From Tatumella sp. JGM91 (GTDB lineage Bacteria > Pseudomonadota > Gammaproteobacteria > Enterobacterales > Enterobacteriaceae), in assembly GCF_018257575.1 (NCBI RefSeq), contig NZ_JAERJP010000023.1:1-46045 (forward strand): 46,045 nucleotides of DNA. Reading direction: 5' to 3'. Both the position numbers and the translations under genes were made by a program. Below the pieces are notes generated by a model. The model did no database searches. It had not been told where the DNA came from and saw only the letters and a program-made list of their open reading frames with translations. Positions 30,066 to 40,324 of this stretch are shown piece after piece. Within the stretch, counting starts at the first letter, position 1, and each line of letters starts with the position of its first letter.

Positions 30066-31019
30066 TTATAGCCAGTTACGTCGTTTAAAGTAGAGGTAGG
30101 GGGCCAGTGCCGCAAGGATCATCAGTACAATCGCGCCGGGATAACCGAAGCTCCACTTCAGTTCCGGCATGAACTCAAAGTTCATCCCGTAGCTGGAAGC
30201 TACCAGGGTCGGTGGCAGGAAAACCACAGAAACTACCGAGAAGATTTTAATGATGCGGTTTTGTTCAATACTGATAAAACCCATCGCAGCCTGCATCAGA
30301 AAGTTAACTTTCTGGAACAGGGATTCATTATGCGGCAGCAGTGATTCTATATCGCGCAGAATCTCCCGGGCCTGTTCAAGCTGATTGGCAGGCAAACGGG
30401 CTTTTCTGACCAGAAAATTCAGTGCCCGCTGGGTATCCATCAGACACAGGCGGACTTTCCAGCCGATATCTTCCAGTTCAGCCAGTCGCGACAAGGCTTC
30501 ATCATATTCTTCACCCTGCTGTCCTTCCATAATGACGCGACTTAATTTCTCCAGCGCCGTATAAATATTTTCAATCTCATCCGCCAGCTGTTCGATTTTA
30601 GTTTCGAACAGGTCCAGTAACAGCTCAAACGCGTTACCGTCAATCAGGGTCTGATTACGGGCCCGCATCCGGTATAAGCGGAATGCCGGTAACTCACGTT
30701 CACGCAACGTAAACAAACGACCGTCACGGATAGTAAAAGCGACGGTCGCATTACCCGCATGATCATCTGCATCTTCAAAAAAGAAGAATGAGTGGATATG
30801 CAGGCCGTCTTCATCTTCGAAGAAACGTGCCGATGCTTCGATATCCTCCAGTTCAGGACGTGTTGCCAGGCTCTGTCCCAGCTGTTCCTGAATATAGTCA
30901 CGTTCCTGTTCTTCAGGTTCAATCAAATCAATCCAGACTGAGGACGTAAGCTGACTATCGTCACTTTCCATTTCCAGACGGGTTAACCGATTGTCTTCCA
31001 GTTTAAATGCACTCAGCAT
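30066..31019 (-). CDS. corA: Magnesium/cobalt/nickel channel CorA
   Basis: A 317-residue pentameric inner-membrane channel (E. coli 316), the main constitutive Mg2+ uptake route. A large cytoplasmic alpha/beta domain with the highly conserved [19 protein letters not shown] (about residues 50-68) is followed by two C-terminal helices. The signature [10 protein letters not shown] pore loop lies near residue 280, and the C-terminus is a basic KRRNWL. The start at 31019 matches E. coli. The in-frame extension of 33 codons lies within an RNA leader of about 270 nt and is unlikely to be translated as part of CorA. Confidence 0.97.
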   Translation of the reverse strand: MLSAFKLEDNRLTRLEMESDDSQLTSSVWIDLIEPEEQERDYIQEQLGQSLATRPELEDIEASARFFEDEDGLHIHSFFFFEDADDHAGNATVAFTIRDGRLFTLRERELPAFRLYRMRARNQTLIDGNAFELLLDLFETKIEQLADEIENIYTALEKLSRVIMEGQQGEEYDEALSRLAELEDIGWKVRLCLMDTQRALNFLVRKARLPANQLEQAREILRDIESLLPHNESLFQKVNFLMQAAMGFISIEQNRIIKIFSVVSVVFLPPTLVASSYGMNFEFMPELKWSFGYPGAIVLMILAALAPYLYFKRRNWL

Positions 31020-31206
31020 AGCAGTACGTACTCCCCATATCTTATATGACGGGACAAGGCTGTACACCGCAGGAAAACCGATGATTGGCACAGCAGGCGC
31101 CTGAACACGATAAACCACAGGAATGGTAAATCAGTGCTGGCTCAGATGACGATGATTTACAGAGAGTTACCGATAACCGTCAGGGCTACCGGTAAAAGAG
31201 GTTGCC

Positions 31207-31263
31207 TTAACAGTTTCGCCTGTTGTTCAGGTCTGTGTGCCAGCAGCGACTGGGCGTGTCCAA
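31207..31263 (-). CDS. Candidate corA leader peptide (CorL-like)
   Basis: An 18-codon ORF (start TTG, sequence MDTPSRCWHTDLNNRRNC with TTG read as Met, stop TAA) in the corA 5' leader. An AGAGGA ribosome-binding site sits seven bases before the TTG, about 25 nt after the predicted transcription start. In Salmonella a short leader ORF, corL, couples its own translation to Rho-dependent termination of corA. This ORF occupies the corresponding place. Identity with corL is inferred from position, not from alignment. Confidence 0.5.
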   Translation of the reverse strand: MDTPSRCWHTDLNNRRNC

Positions 31264-31294
31264 GGCGTTGTCCTCTGATAATAATAGTGCGCGC

Positions 31295-31323
31295 ATGTTA
31301 CGATGGGACGAAAAAATCGTCAA
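31295..31323 (-). promoter_or_regulatory. corA promoter
   Basis: TTGACG (-35, 31318-31323) and TAACAT (-10, 31295-31300) with an exact 17-bp spacer, directly after the uvrD stop. Start is predicted near 31288, giving a 5' leader of about 270 nt before the corA ATG. The leader from 31020 to 31288 contains the short ORF and no other gene. Confidence 0.75.
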
Positions 31324-31338
31324 GGAAACTACCCGTCC

Positions 31339-33501
31339 TCAGACGTTTTCCAGCCTTGCATAGGCGGCAACCAGCCACTTTATCCCCTGGCCCTGAAATG
31401 CGACCTGCAGGCGACAATGCTCACCACTGCCTTCCAGGTTAACAATAGTGCCTTCACCAAACTTCGCATGCCGGACCCGCTGTCCCAGAGAATAACCGCT
31501 GTCATTGGCCGTCACCGGTGCCCCCATTCGCTGGTGGCTGACCGGCCGGCTGACACTGGCCCGTAATCTGACCTCCTCCACACAGTCCTCAGGGATCTCA
31601 CCAATAAACCGTGACGGGCGGTGATATACCTCTTTACCGTATAACCGGCGACTCTCGGCATAGGTCAGCGTCAGTTTCTGCATAGCACGGGTCACGCCGA
31701 CATAGGCCAGACGGCGTTCTTCTTCCAGACGTCCGCCTTCTTCCAGTGACATCTGACTCGGGAACATCCCCTCTTCCATGCCGACAATAAATACCTGACT
31801 AAATTCCAGCCCTTTCGCAGCATGCATGGTCATCAGCTGTACCGCATCCTGCCATTTATCCGCCTGCCCTTCACCGGCTTCCAGCGCTGCGTGTGACAAA
31901 AATGCCTGTAATGGCATCAAATCCTGATCTTCATCCTGATAACTAAACTGACGGGTTGCCGTCACAAGTTCCTCAAGGTTTTCGATACGCGTCTGGCCTT
32001 TTTCACCTTTTTCCTGTTCATACATCATCCACAGCCCGGAATCTTTTACTACCCGGTCAGTTTGCACATGCAGCGACAGTTCACTGGTTTCCCGTGACAG
32101 TGAGTCAACCAGTTCAATAAAGCGCAATAATGCAGATGCAGCTCTGCCCGCCAGCGCCTTTTCAGACAACAGTTCCCGCGCAGATTGCCAGAGGGTCAGT
32201 TGTCTGTCTCGGGCTGCCTGACGCACGACTTCCAGAGTCCGGTCGCCGATTCCCCGGGTTGGTGTATTGACCACACGTTCGAAAGCGGCATCATCATTAC
32301 GGTTCGATATCAGGCGTAAGTAGGCGAGGGCATCTTTAATTTCCTGACGTTCGAAAAAGCGCATCCCGCCATAAATCCGGTACGGCAGGCTGCTTTGCAG
32401 TAACGCCTCTTCCAGTACCCGCGACTGGGCATTACTGCGGTACAGGATGGCACAGTCTGCCAGCGCCCCACCCTGTTCATGCCAGTGTTTAATCCGCCCG
32501 ACAACAAACCGTGCCTCGTCGAGTTCATTAAATGCACAATATAACGAGATGGGTTCGCCTTCACCGTCTTCAGTCCACAGCTGTTTCCCTAACCGCCCCT
32601 GATTATTGGCAATCAGGGTATTGGCAGCTTTCAGGATATTACTGGTAGAGCGATAGTTTTGTTCCAGCCGGATTGTTCTGGCACCGTTAAAATCCGTGAG
32701 AAAGCGCTGAATATTTTCGACCTGAGCACCACGCCAGCCATAGATAGACTGGTCATCATCGCCGACGATCATTACTTTGCCACTGTCTCCCGCCAGCATA
32801 CGGATCCAGGCATACTGGATGTTGTTAGTATCCTGGAATTCGTCCACCAGCAGGTTAGTAAAACGTTCACGATAATGGTTAAGAATATGCGGTTTATTCA
32901 GCCATAATTCGTGAGCGCGTAATAATAGTTCGGCAAAATCCACCAGCCCGGCACGGTCACAGGCTTCCTGATAGGCCTGGTACACTTTCAGCCAGGTTTG
33001 CTCTACCGGGTTACCGTAGCTGTCGATATGCTTAGGCCGCAATCCTTCGTCTTTTTTACCGTTGATGTACCACATCGCCTGACGTGCCGGCCACTGTTTG
33101 TCATCAAGGTTCATGGCCTTAATTAAGCGTTTCAATAACCGTAGCTGGTCTTCACTGTCGAGGATCTGGAAATCCTGAGGTAATCCGGCATCCAGCGGAT
33201 GTGCGCGTAATAAGCGGTGAGCCAGTCCATGGAAAGTACCAATCCACATCCCCCCCTGGCTGGTGCCAGGCACCTGCTCAATTCGGTGACGCATTTCTGC
33301 AGCGGCTTTATTGGTAAAGGTCACCGCCATAATCGAATACGGGGAACAGTTTTCGACGGTCAGTAACCAGGCAATACGATGAACCAGCACCCTGGTTTTA
33401 CCACTGCCCGCCCCGGCCAGTACCAGCAAATTACTGCGCGGTGCCGCAACGGCTTCACGCTGGTTATCATTTAAACTGTTGAGCAGATCAGAAACGTCCA
33501 T
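31339..33501 (-). CDS. uvrD: DNA helicase II UvrD
   Basis: A 720-residue superfamily 1A helicase, the E. coli length. It acts in nucleotide excision repair, methyl-directed mismatch repair and removal of RecA filaments. Walker A AGAGSGKT occupies residues 29-36 (Lys35). Walker B is VDEFQDTNN near 219, and DDDQSIYGWRGAQ and VTRAMQKLTLTYA mark later motifs. The C-terminal Tudor-like RNA polymerase contact region GQRVRHAKFGEGTIV is intact. The start at 33501 (MDVSDLL) is preferred to an ATG two codons upstream. It is SOS regulated, as shown by the operator upstream. Confidence 0.98.
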   Translation of the reverse strand: MDVSDLLNSLNDNQREAVAAPRSNLLVLAGAGSGKTRVLVHRIAWLLTVENCSPYSIMAVTFTNKAAAEMRHRIEQVPGTSQGGMWIGTFHGLAHRLLRAHPLDAGLPQDFQILDSEDQLRLLKRLIKAMNLDDKQWPARQAMWYINGKKDEGLRPKHIDSYGNPVEQTWLKVYQAYQEACDRAGLVDFAELLLRAHELWLNKPHILNHYRERFTNLLVDEFQDTNNIQYAWIRMLAGDSGKVMIVGDDDQSIYGWRGAQVENIQRFLTDFNGARTIRLEQNYRSTSNILKAANTLIANNQGRLGKQLWTEDGEGEPISLYCAFNELDEARFVVGRIKHWHEQGGALADCAILYRSNAQSRVLEEALLQSSLPYRIYGGMRFFERQEIKDALAYLRLISNRNDDAAFERVVNTPTRGIGDRTLEVVRQAARDRQLTLWQSARELLSEKALAGRAASALLRFIELVDSLSRETSELSLHVQTDRVVKDSGLWMMYEQEKGEKGQTRIENLEELVTATRQFSYQDEDQDLMPLQAFLSHAALEAGEGQADKWQDAVQLMTMHAAKGLEFSQVFIVGMEEGMFPSQMSLEEGGRLEEERRLAYVGVTRAMQKLTLTYAESRRLYGKEVYHRPSRFIGEIPEDCVEEVRLRASVSRPVSHQRMGAPVTANDSGYSLGQRVRHAKFGEGTIVNLEGSGEHCRLQVAFQGQGIKWLVAAYARLENV

Positions 33502-33527
33502 AGGCACCGCGAATCAGGAGAATTTAA

Positions 33528-33573
33528 CTGTATATTTTTACAGCCATTATACCAGTGTAGTCAGGGAATCCAA
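33528..33573 (-). promoter_or_regulatory. uvrD promoter with LexA (SOS) box
   Basis: On the minus strand TTGGAT (33568-33573) and a perfect TATAAT (33546-33551, preceded by TGG as an extended -10) are 16 bp apart, inside the last codons of yigB. Just downstream, CTGT-N8-ACAG (33528-33543) with an A/T core is a near-ideal LexA operator covering the transcription start. This matches LexA control of uvrD in E. coli. Confidence 0.88.
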
Positions 33574-34263
33574 CCGTGAAATTTCCATGTGTGGTAACAG
33601 GCGTGCATCACAGGCTGTCATCAGGTTACGCCGGAACGGGTTAATCCAGCAGGACTGAAACCCGCTGAGCAGCGATCCGGCCACATCCGTAGTTAAATCA
33701 TCGCCGACATGCAGAATTTCACCGGCCGGTAACCCCAGATGACTGGCCGCCAGCCGGTACATATCCTGCGCTGGTTTCGCCCGCCCGTCAGGGCCGGCCC
33801 GCAGTATAAAACGAAAGTAGCCGGCAATGCCCATCAGTTGCGGGTCGGCATTACCGTTAGTGATCGCGGCCAGCGGAACACGCTCAGCCAGGTATTGCAG
33901 CGCGTCATGGGTACTCTGCGGCATATGGACCTGACTGCGCCAGGCGGCAAATACCGACATCACATGAGATGCCCCTTGCTGACACAGCTGTTCAGATAAT
34001 CCGTGCTTTTGCATCAGCAGGTATACAGATTTTTCCCGCCACAGGGTCACATCATGTACGCTGTCTGGCTGATGATATTTAATCTCTTCACGTGCCAGCT
34101 CATAGTCTGACAGCGTCACGTTTTGCAACACCGGATGAAAATCCTGTAATGCCTGATGAGTCTTCTCGACCGTAGTCAGGATAACATCGCTGTTTTCATA
34201 CAGCGTATCATCCAGGTCAAAGGTCATGGCACTGACAGTGCCGGCTGGCCGGTAAAAACGCAT
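33547..34263 (-). CDS. yigB: HAD phosphatase YigB (riboflavin pathway dephosphorylation)
   Basis: A 238-residue HAD hydrolase, exactly the E. coli length. E. coli YigB is one of several enzymes able to dephosphorylate 5-amino-6-(5-phospho-D-ribitylamino)uracil in riboflavin synthesis. Motif I is TFDLDDTLYEN (about residues 14-24), motif II is AITNGNADP near 121 and motif IV is HVGDDLTTDVAG near 177. Its ATG shares one base with the xerC TAA (TAATG), so translation is probably coupled. The uvrD promoter lies in its 3' end. Confidence 0.94.
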   Translation of the reverse strand: MRFYRPAGTVSAMTFDLDDTLYENSDVILTTVEKTHQALQDFHPVLQNVTLSDYELAREEIKYHQPDSVHDVTLWREKSVYLLMQKHGLSEQLCQQGASHVMSVFAAWRSQVHMPQSTHDALQYLAERVPLAAITNGNADPQLMGIAGYFRFILRAGPDGRAKPAQDMYRLAASHLGLPAGEILHVGDDLTTDVAGSLLSGFQSCWINPFRRNLMTACDARLLPHMEISRLDSLTTLV

Positions 34264-35177
34264 TATTTTTTTCCTCGTTTCGCTCGGGGATGTGCAGCAT
34301 CATACACAGATGCCAGATGCTGAAAATCCAGGTGCGTATAGATCTGGGTAGTGGACAGGCTGGCATGGCCCAGCAGTTCCTGCACCGCACGTAAATCGCC
34401 ACTCGATTCAAGCATATGAGTCGCAAAGGAATGGCGTAATTTATGCGGATGAATATGACTGTTCAGTCCCTGGCGGATGCCCCAGCCGGCAAAGCGTTTT
34501 TGTACATTTCGGGCCGAAATACGTTTCCCCTGCATCGAGAGAAAAACCGCATCGTCCTGCGGCCCGAATAAATCGCGCATCTCCAGCCAGCGCTGCAGCC
34601 ATTCACAGGCAGTACGTCCCACCGGTAAACGACGTTCTTTGCTGCCTTTGCCTGTTACCCAGACTTCGCCCTGCTCCGCATCGAAATCGCGACAATCAAG
34701 ACTGACTAACTCAGATAAACGCAACCCTGCACCGTACATCACCTCCAGCATGGTCCGGTCACGAACCGACAGGGGATCATTGAGATCAATGTCCAGCAGT
34801 TGCCCCATCTCATCAACATCAATATTTTTCGGTAAATGGCGTGACGTTTTTGGTGTGGCAATACCTTTGGCCGGATTCGCCGGCAACAACCCTTGCCCGA
34901 CCTGCCAGTCGAGAAAGCTACGCAAAGCCGACAAACGCAGGGCCAGGCTGGTCGCCTGTAACCCGTTTCGCCGGCTTCTGGCTGCGAGTGCGCGCACATG
35001 AGCTGGCTCAAGCAGCGACCACTGCTGAAGGCCCATCTCATTGATCATTTCTGTCAGCGCTGCCAGTTGGCGCTGATAACTGGTCTGTGTCAGCGGACTA
35101 AGTTGTCGTTCCACTTTCAGATAGCGCAGAAACTGGTCAACCGGACTCTGTAGCGTTACGGGGATCGGGGTATTCAT
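34263..35177 (-). CDS. xerC: Site-specific tyrosine recombinase XerC
   Basis: A 304-residue tyrosine recombinase (E. coli 298) that with XerD resolves chromosome dimers at dif under FtsK control. The catalytic set is complete: Arg153, Lys177, His245, Arg248, His271 and nucleophile Tyr280. An N-terminal SAM-like core-binding domain spans about residues 10-95. It overlaps yigA by 4 bp (ATGA) and yigB by 1 bp, in the conserved dapF-yigA-xerC-yigB-uvrD order. This is a housekeeping recombinase, not an integrase of a mobile element. Confidence 0.97.
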   Translation of the reverse strand: MNTPIPVTLQSPVDQFLRYLKVERQLSPLTQTSYQRQLAALTEMINEMGLQQWSLLEPAHVRALAARSRRNGLQATSLALRLSALRSFLDWQVGQGLLPANPAKGIATPKTSRHLPKNIDVDEMGQLLDIDLNDPLSVRDRTMLEVMYGAGLRLSELVSLDCRDFDAEQGEVWVTGKGSKERRLPVGRTACEWLQRWLEMRDLFGPQDDAVFLSMQGKRISARNVQKRFAGWGIRQGLNSHIHPHKLRHSFATHMLESSGDLRAVQELLGHASLSTTQIYTHLDFQHLASVYDAAHPRAKRGKK

Positions 35178-35881
35178 CGCCGGCTGATCCAGCGTGTCAG
35201 TAACGCAGGCAGCATACCTGCCAGATACTCCAGTAATTCGGTGCCCATACCGGGGTGGTAATGCTGTTTATCACGACTACTGAAAATCAGTACCCCGACA
35301 TCTTCATTTTCGCCCATCAGCGACATGGCAACTGAACCAATCGCTTTCGCTTCCGGCAGCAACAGTAACAGCTCTGGGCCATTCAGCGGGCCCAGATAAT
35401 GCTGTCTGCGTCCCAGCCGCTGAATACGCAGTGAATCAAAGGACTGGCGGGATAACCCGAGATGGGTAAATTCTGAAGGCGCTCCCGTTTGCCAGTGTTC
35501 CGTGAATAACCGCACACTGGCCCCGGCCAGCCCCAGATTCCTGGCCCAGCGATGTAACCGGCTCAGCATCTCCGTTAAACTACCGGCACTGGCCAGATGA
35601 GACTGCAATGACAGCAGTTGTCCGAAGAGTTGCTGATTCGCCGTGGCCTGCTCCATCAGCAGGGTGATTTCTTCTTCAAGAAGCCGGATATGGTTACGCT
35701 GACGAGCCATATGCCATTCCACCAGCGAGGTACTGCCGCGCACCGGATGCGGTACCTGCATCTGTTCCACCTGCCGCGCATTACGGATAAAGAAATCGGG
35801 GTTCAGGCGCAGATAATCACTGACCGACTGATCGTCAGTCATCACAGAATTCAGTAACTCCTGGTCTTCATCTGATTTCAT
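35174..35881 (-). CDS. yigA: DUF484 family protein YigA
   Basis: A 235-residue protein of the DUF484 family. A GAF-like fold is suggested for the C-terminal half, with a coiled-coil stretch about residues 60-100. The conserved YLRLNPDFF (about residues 23-31) and [16 protein letters not shown] (about 47-62) identify it. The function is unknown. It overlaps both dapF and xerC by 4 bp, so it is translationally embedded in that operon. Confidence 0.92.
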   Translation of the reverse strand: MKSDEDQELLNSVMTDDQSVSDYLRLNPDFFIRNARQVEQMQVPHPVRGSTSLVEWHMARQRNHIRLLEEEITLLMEQATANQQLFGQLLSLQSHLASAGSLTEMLSRLHRWARNLGLAGASVRLFTEHWQTGAPSEFTHLGLSRQSFDSLRIQRLGRRQHYLGPLNGPELLLLLPEAKAIGSVAMSLMGENEDVGVLIFSSRDKQHYHPGMGTELLEYLAGMLPALLTRWISRR

Positions 35882-36702
35882 AAATGAATAAATCCGTCAT
35901 AGACATGTGTTGCAGGCCCCGTCATATATAACGGCGTGCCCGGTCCTCCCCACGTAATATGCAGGCTGCCACCCGGCAGATCGACCCGGACTTTATCTGC
36001 CAGCAGGCCTTGCTGAATTCCGCTGGCGACTGCTGCACAGGCACCGCTGCCGCAGGCCCGGGTTTCTCCTGCCCCGCGTTCAAAAACACGTAACCGGATA
36101 TGCGCCTCAGAGACCACTTCCATAAACCCGACATTTACCCGTTCCGGAAAACGCTCATGGCTTTCCATTTGCGGGCCGATAAGTTCAACCGCCGCGGTTG
36201 TAATATTGTCGACCTGAATAACACAATGCGGGTTGCCCATCGATACGACGCCAAACATGATGGTTTGCTCCTGCAACCGCATTAAATAGAGATTTTCTGC
36301 TTTATTGGCGCGAAAAGGGACATTACCGGGCTCGAAATCCGGCTCGCCCATATTGACCCTTACCAGCTCATCACTGGTCACACTGAGCGTCATTCTTCCG
36401 GTCTGGGTACTGACACGAATATCGCTTTTGTTAGTCAGGCCTTTAAGGCGGACAAACCGGGCAAAACAACGAGCGCCATTACCGCACTGGGCGACTTCAC
36501 TGCCATCGGCATTAAAAATACGATAATGAAAATCCAGCTCGGGATCATAAGGAGGTTCGACAATAAGTAACTGATCAAACCCGACCCCGAGATGGCGATC
36601 TGCCAGCCGGCGAATGAGTTCCGGCGAAAAGAATACATTCTGAGTCACTGCGTCAACGACCATAAAATCATTGCCGAGGCCGTGCATTTTAGAAAACTGC
36701 AT
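35878..36702 (-). CDS. dapF: Diaminopimelate epimerase DapF
   Basis: A 274-residue PLP-independent epimerase, the E. coli length. It converts LL- to meso-diaminopimelate for lysine and peptidoglycan synthesis. The two catalytic cysteines are at residues 73 (AQCGNGARC) and 217 (RACGSGACA), as in E. coli. The two-fold pseudo-symmetry is evident from those repeated motifs. It lies 26 bp downstream of lptM. Confidence 0.98.
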   Translation of the reverse strand: MQFSKMHGLGNDFMVVDAVTQNVFFSPELIRRLADRHLGVGFDQLLIVEPPYDPELDFHYRIFNADGSEVAQCGNGARCFARFVRLKGLTNKSDIRVSTQTGRMTLSVTSDELVRVNMGEPDFEPGNVPFRANKAENLYLMRLQEQTIMFGVVSMGNPHCVIQVDNITTAAVELIGPQMESHERFPERVNVGFMEVVSEAHIRLRVFERGAGETRACGSGACAAVASGIQQGLLADKVRVDLPGGSLHITWGGPGTPLYMTGPATHVYDGFIHL

Positions 36703-36728
36703 GTTTTGCTCCGCCGGTGATCGGTTAG

Positions 36729-36911
36729 TTACGGTGCCACTGTGCCCGCTGGCGCTGCCGCATCAGTTTCCGAGGTGTTTACCGGGGCTGTTTGCTGCTG
36801 TTCCTGCTGTGTGGTTTCGGTTTTAGGAAAGTAAAGGGGGCCTTTCAGACCGCATCCCGTCAGTACCGCAGGGATCACGATTAACGCCAGCCAGCCGAAC
36901 ATTTTCTTCAT
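36729..36911 (-). CDS. lptM: LPS translocon maturation lipoprotein LptM (YifL)
   Basis: A small lipoprotein of 60 aa. The signal sequence ends in VLTGC with the lipidated cysteine at residue 20, followed by the invariant GLKGPLYFP and a Gln/Thr/Pro-rich tail. E. coli LptM is 67 aa and stabilises and matures the LptD-LptE translocon in the outer membrane. I chose the ATG at 36911, which matches E. coli. An ATG at 36926 has an AGGA ten bases upstream, and a GTG at 36947 is also in frame, so the start is uncertain. It precedes dapF on the same strand. Confidence 0.85.
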   Translation of the reverse strand: MKKMFGWLALIVIPAVLTGCGLKGPLYFPKTETTQQEQQQTAPVNTSETDAAAPAGTVAP

Positions 36912-37039
36912 CTTGATTACACTCATTCTGTGCTTTTTCCTGTTCACTTATCATCGCAGTTGAACAAGGAAAAGCAACAGAAAATCCCTGAATTCGCATA
37001 AGCTGCTTAATATCTGATCCCTGCCGCGCCAGACAATGA

Positions 37040-37067
37040 TTGGCAAACAATATCAGCGCGCTATACT
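37040..37067 (+). promoter_or_regulatory. cyaY promoter
   Basis: TTGGCA (37040-37045) and TATACT (37062-37067) with a 16-bp spacer, ending 23 bp before the cyaY ATG. The divergent lptM-dapF promoter should lie in the same gap, but I found no clear hexamers for it. Confidence 0.65.
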
Positions 37068-37090
37068 TTGCCAAAAACACGGGAGCTATG

Positions 37091-37408
37091 ATGAACGACA
37101 GTGAATTTCACCAACTGGCAGACCAATTGCTACTGGCCGTCGAAGAACGTCTGGATGCGCATGAGGGCGATGCTGATATTGATTATGAAACCCATGGCAG
37201 CGTAATGACCCTGAGTTTCGACAATGGCACTAAAATTGTCATTAACCGTCAGGAGCCATTGCACCAGGTCTGGCTGGCGACCAAAACCGGTGGATACCAC
37301 TTCAGCTATCAGTCACCGATCTGGGTATGTGACCGCACCGGCAGTGACTTCTGGCACCTGCTGGCTGAAGCCTGCAGCCTGCAGTCCGGTGAAAAATTCA
37401 GCTTCTGA
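37091..37408 (+). CDS. cyaY: Bacterial frataxin CyaY
   Basis: A 105-residue frataxin homologue (E. coli 106). It binds iron through an acidic N-terminal helix and ridge ([16 protein letters not shown]) and modulates IscS activity in Fe-S cluster assembly. The conserved sheet with [21 protein letters not shown] (about residues 52-73) is the family signature. The start is the second of two adjacent ATG codons, as in E. coli, with GGGAG upstream. It is convergent with cyaA across 44 bp. Confidence 0.96.
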   Translation: MNDSEFHQLADQLLLAVEERLDAHEGDADIDYETHGSVMTLSFDNGTKIVINRQEPLHQVWLATKTGGYHFSYQSPIWVCDRTGSDFWHLLAEACSLQSGEKFSF

Positions 37409-37452
37409 CCGGCCAGTGACGGTCCCGGCGACAGACCGCGGGCCGTTATGCT

Positions 37453-40011
37453 TTAAAACAGGTTTCGGGAACGCGGCAGCACGTCACGACTGAATTGCGG
37501 CGAAACATCTTCTGCCACTTCATCATGAGAGACAGAACGAAACGGCAGCACCCGGCTTTTACCTTCATCCGTGACCAGCTGATAAAACTGGGGCAGATTG
37601 AAATTCACGAAGCTGGATCCATAGGTAAAACGATCGTGAGAGGAAGAGTAAAAACGACTGACATCACGCACCAGCTCTTCACGACTTCCTTCACAGTGAC
37701 GATAGACCTCCACCCGGTTACTTTCATCCAGGATATAAATACTGAAGTCATCCGACTGCGGGTTATTTTCGAAAAAAAACTGAATAATTCCTTCACTGGC
37801 ATAGCCATTAACCACTGCCGGAACATCGGCCTGCAGTGAATCCACCTTGATCGACAGGCCATGCAGTTTGTTATTAGAAATGGCCCCGTAAAACTCCACA
37901 GCATTCTCCAGTTTCTGTACCGACACACTCATCCGCTCGAAAAAGACTCCCCAGGTATCACCAGCCAGCCGCAGGGCTTTAAAGCGGCCCGGTTCCTGGC
38001 GGGTACTGGACAGACGGATATCAATACATTCAGAGACCAGCTGCTGCACACGGGTACGGATCAATCCCCGCAAATGCTGGCTATAACAAAAGACGTCGAC
38101 CGCATCCGGTGGTAATGCATCCTGATGCATTTTTCCCAGAATGGTTTTCAGTGCTTCGATCATCGCCTGCTCACCACTGAAATGCAGTGTGCGAACCTCG
38201 TTCCACGAATTTCGATACAACAGATCAATACTGCCGATCAGACAACGTTGCTGCTGGCCGAAACTGAAAACATCCAGTTTACGGAAATCAAAATGTACCA
38301 CCTGATTACGAAATTCCGCTGTCGGGTCATATTCCAGATTCACCAGAATCGCCAGGTGTCGGATCTCGCACGGGCTGTACAATGCTTTCGGCGTCGGTGC
38401 CGGAACCCGTAACGGAAACTGTTGTGATATATCGTTAACCACTTCCTGTAAACGTCCGGCATCACAACCGCCATTCCCTTTAATATGCAGTCGTGTCTTA
38501 CGGGTCTGCAGACCATTAAACCATGCCCATGCCACCAGTTTTATCAGGTAACGGCTGTATTCCAGTGGCTGGTGACTGATAATGGAGTCCATATCCGGCG
38601 ACTGATTATATAAGTACCAGCCAGGACGGTTAGCCCGCCCTTCAGGCACATGAATAAACGTCAGGTTTTCTTCCGACAGATCCGGTGAGATCTGCGGGTT
38701 CACCAGGATCACTTTACCTGGCAGGGCCTCAAAAGCCGCATACAGCTTACGGGTCAGTACCCCGATATCCTGAGGACTGGCACTGACACTCAGATTATTG
38801 CGCCGCGCAAAACGGATAAGGTTACGATAACTCTGCATCATCGCATCCAGTAATTCGTTATGGGCTTCACGCACCTGGTCAATTTTCCAGCTGGCACGGC
38901 TGTCGAGCATCTGCAGACGCTGACTATCCCAGCCCCACTCTCTGACCATCTGGCTAAGTATTTCACGCCGCCACAGAGAACGGCCCCCGGGCCGTTCCAC
39001 ACTGAGTTTTTCACAGGCCTTCAGATAGAAGCAGCGGCGAACCAGATCCAGTCGCGCAGGATCATCAATGTCCTGTAAATAGCGAGTCACTTTTTCCAGC
39101 ATCATGCAATAAGGGTCGAGCCCGAAGCTGACAATCTCACCATCATGCAGCCGCTGTTTAATGTCCATCGCCAGCAGACGGGTGTCGGGATATTCACGGG
39201 TATAGGATTCGAGCAGCAGTGTTTTCAGAACCGCTTTATAGGGAGAGTCGATACTTTTATACAGCTGCCACAGACTGGCACCGAAATATTCTTCGGCCGA
39301 CAGCGTGCCTAATCCACCTAAATCCAGCCATTCATTAGGGGTCAGTACCCCGCCAGCGTACAACGACATCACATAATCGTCGTAATTAGCTTCTTCTTCA
39401 CCCGGCACCATATTCCACAGAATACGCTTGCCCGCCAGTCTCACAGCAGAACGGTAGAATTCATCAAGTAATAAAATATGCTGGGTGCTGCCGCAATCTT
39501 CAGCCCCGAGGTTACCACTTTCGTTATGACGGAAACGGTTCTCATCAATCAGAAAAAAAGTGACTTCAATTCCCAGAGAGATGCACCACTGGCCAAGAAG
39601 ATGACATTTTTGCTGTAACTTTTGTCTTTCGTCGCTATCCAGCCATGACTGGTGACATACCCAGATATCCAGGTCGGACAAGCCATTCTGCCCGACCGAT
39701 GAGGTACTGCCCATCGAGTAAACACCGGTGATAGGTGCCTCACCACTGGAAATATCAGGCAGATGAAGGGGTCTTCCGGCAAGCTGGTTCAGTAAGGTCT
39801 GCTGATTATCTTCAGGCGTAAAAAAACTGATACCCTGTGGTACATGACCCTCAAGGTAGCCTGGCAGCATAGGATGATGATACTGCAATAATGCCGGCAG
39901 CAAACTATACACCTGTCTGAATGCAGGTCCCATAGCCGCTTTTGCCCGATCAACACGCAGTTGATTAATGGCATCCAGCCTCTGTTTCAGAGTCTCAATA
40001 TAAAGGTACAA
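37453..40011 (-). CDS. cyaA: Class I adenylate cyclase CyaA (UUG start)
   Basis: An 852-residue cytoplasmic protein (E. coli 848) that makes cAMP from ATP for CRP. The N-terminal catalytic half contains [18 protein letters not shown] with the metal-binding aspartates at about residues 113 and 115. The C-terminal regulatory half responds to phosphorylated EIIA-Glc. The start is TTG at 40011, giving [18 protein letters not shown], as in E. coli, where the rare UUG limits cyclase synthesis. An AGGCG lies seven bases upstream. The open frame continues upstream, but only non-conserved residues would be added. The last 30 or so residues diverge from E. coli. Confidence 0.95.
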   Translation of the reverse strand: MYLYIETLKQRLDAINQLRVDRAKAAMGPAFRQVYSLLPALLQYHHPMLPGYLEGHVPQGISFFTPEDNQQTLLNQLAGRPLHLPDISSGEAPITGVYSMGSTSSVGQNGLSDLDIWVCHQSWLDSDERQKLQQKCHLLGQWCISLGIEVTFFLIDENRFRHNESGNLGAEDCGSTQHILLLDEFYRSAVRLAGKRILWNMVPGEEEANYDDYVMSLYAGGVLTPNEWLDLGGLGTLSAEEYFGASLWQLYKSIDSPYKAVLKTLLLESYTREYPDTRLLAMDIKQRLHDGEIVSFGLDPYCMMLEKVTRYLQDIDDPARLDLVRRCFYLKACEKLSVERPGGRSLWRREILSQMVREWGWDSQRLQMLDSRASWKIDQVREAHNELLDAMMQSYRNLIRFARRNNLSVSASPQDIGVLTRKLYAAFEALPGKVILVNPQISPDLSEENLTFIHVPEGRANRPGWYLYNQSPDMDSIISHQPLEYSRYLIKLVAWAWFNGLQTRKTRLHIKGNGGCDAGRLQEVVNDISQQFPLRVPAPTPKALYSPCEIRHLAILVNLEYDPTAEFRNQVVHFDFRKLDVFSFGQQQRCLIGSIDLLYRNSWNEVRTLHFSGEQAMIEALKTILGKMHQDALPPDAVDVFCYSQHLRGLIRTRVQQLVSECIDIRLSSTRQEPGRFKALRLAGDTWGVFFERMSVSVQKLENAVEFYGAISNNKLHGLSIKVDSLQADVPAVVNGYASEGIIQFFFENNPQSDDFSIYILDESNRVEVYRHCEGSREELVRDVSRFYSSSHDRFTYGSSFVNFNLPQFYQLVTDEGKSRVLPFRSVSHDEVAEDVSPQFSRDVLPRSRNLF

Positions 40012-40324
40012 GAGGTTTCGCCTGCTTCTTCCGGTAATTAAGCACTGTTGTTCCCAGGGCACACCTGTATTCTCACCAGCCGGGCAGATACCGGCTGCGG
40101 ACAATAGAGATGATTAGCCTTTCATCCTTTGCTGACTAAACGCAACAACTGCGTCGCCTACTTTATCACCTTTCATGCTGAAATCTTACTATTAGATGCG
40201 GACAGCCCTGACCCGCGCCCCCTGGTCAGCGCCAGAGTCCCCGTACGGATTTCATCGCCGAAGCCTGCCACATTTGTCGTTTAAATGATAGGATGATTAA
40301 CAAACGATAAAAACGGTTAATGAC
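40012..40324. promoter_or_regulatory. cyaA / hemC divergent control region
   Basis: A 313-bp gap between two divergent genes. It contains a CTGACC/GGTCAG hairpin (40208-40229). On the minus strand GGTGA-TAAAG at about 40162-40172 is the best candidate for one half of a CRP site and a -10, but the second CRP half is missing. The E. coli cyaA CRP operator is therefore not clearly present. No small gene was seen. Confidence 0.45.

Noticed and set aside
29927-30088. Open frame of about 53 codons after the aphA terminator, possible pseudogene remnant
   Set aside because: No start codon, overlaps the corA 3' hairpin and the end of corA, and the translation matches nothing I recognise; chance opening is likely.
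31020-31118. 33-codon N-terminal extension of corA
   Set aside because: Lies in the RNA leader; the E. coli-like start MLSAF at 31019 is preferred.
34263-35177. Tyrosine recombinase as sign of an integrated element
   Set aside because: It is XerC in its conserved operon; no attachment-site repeats or tRNA target are present.
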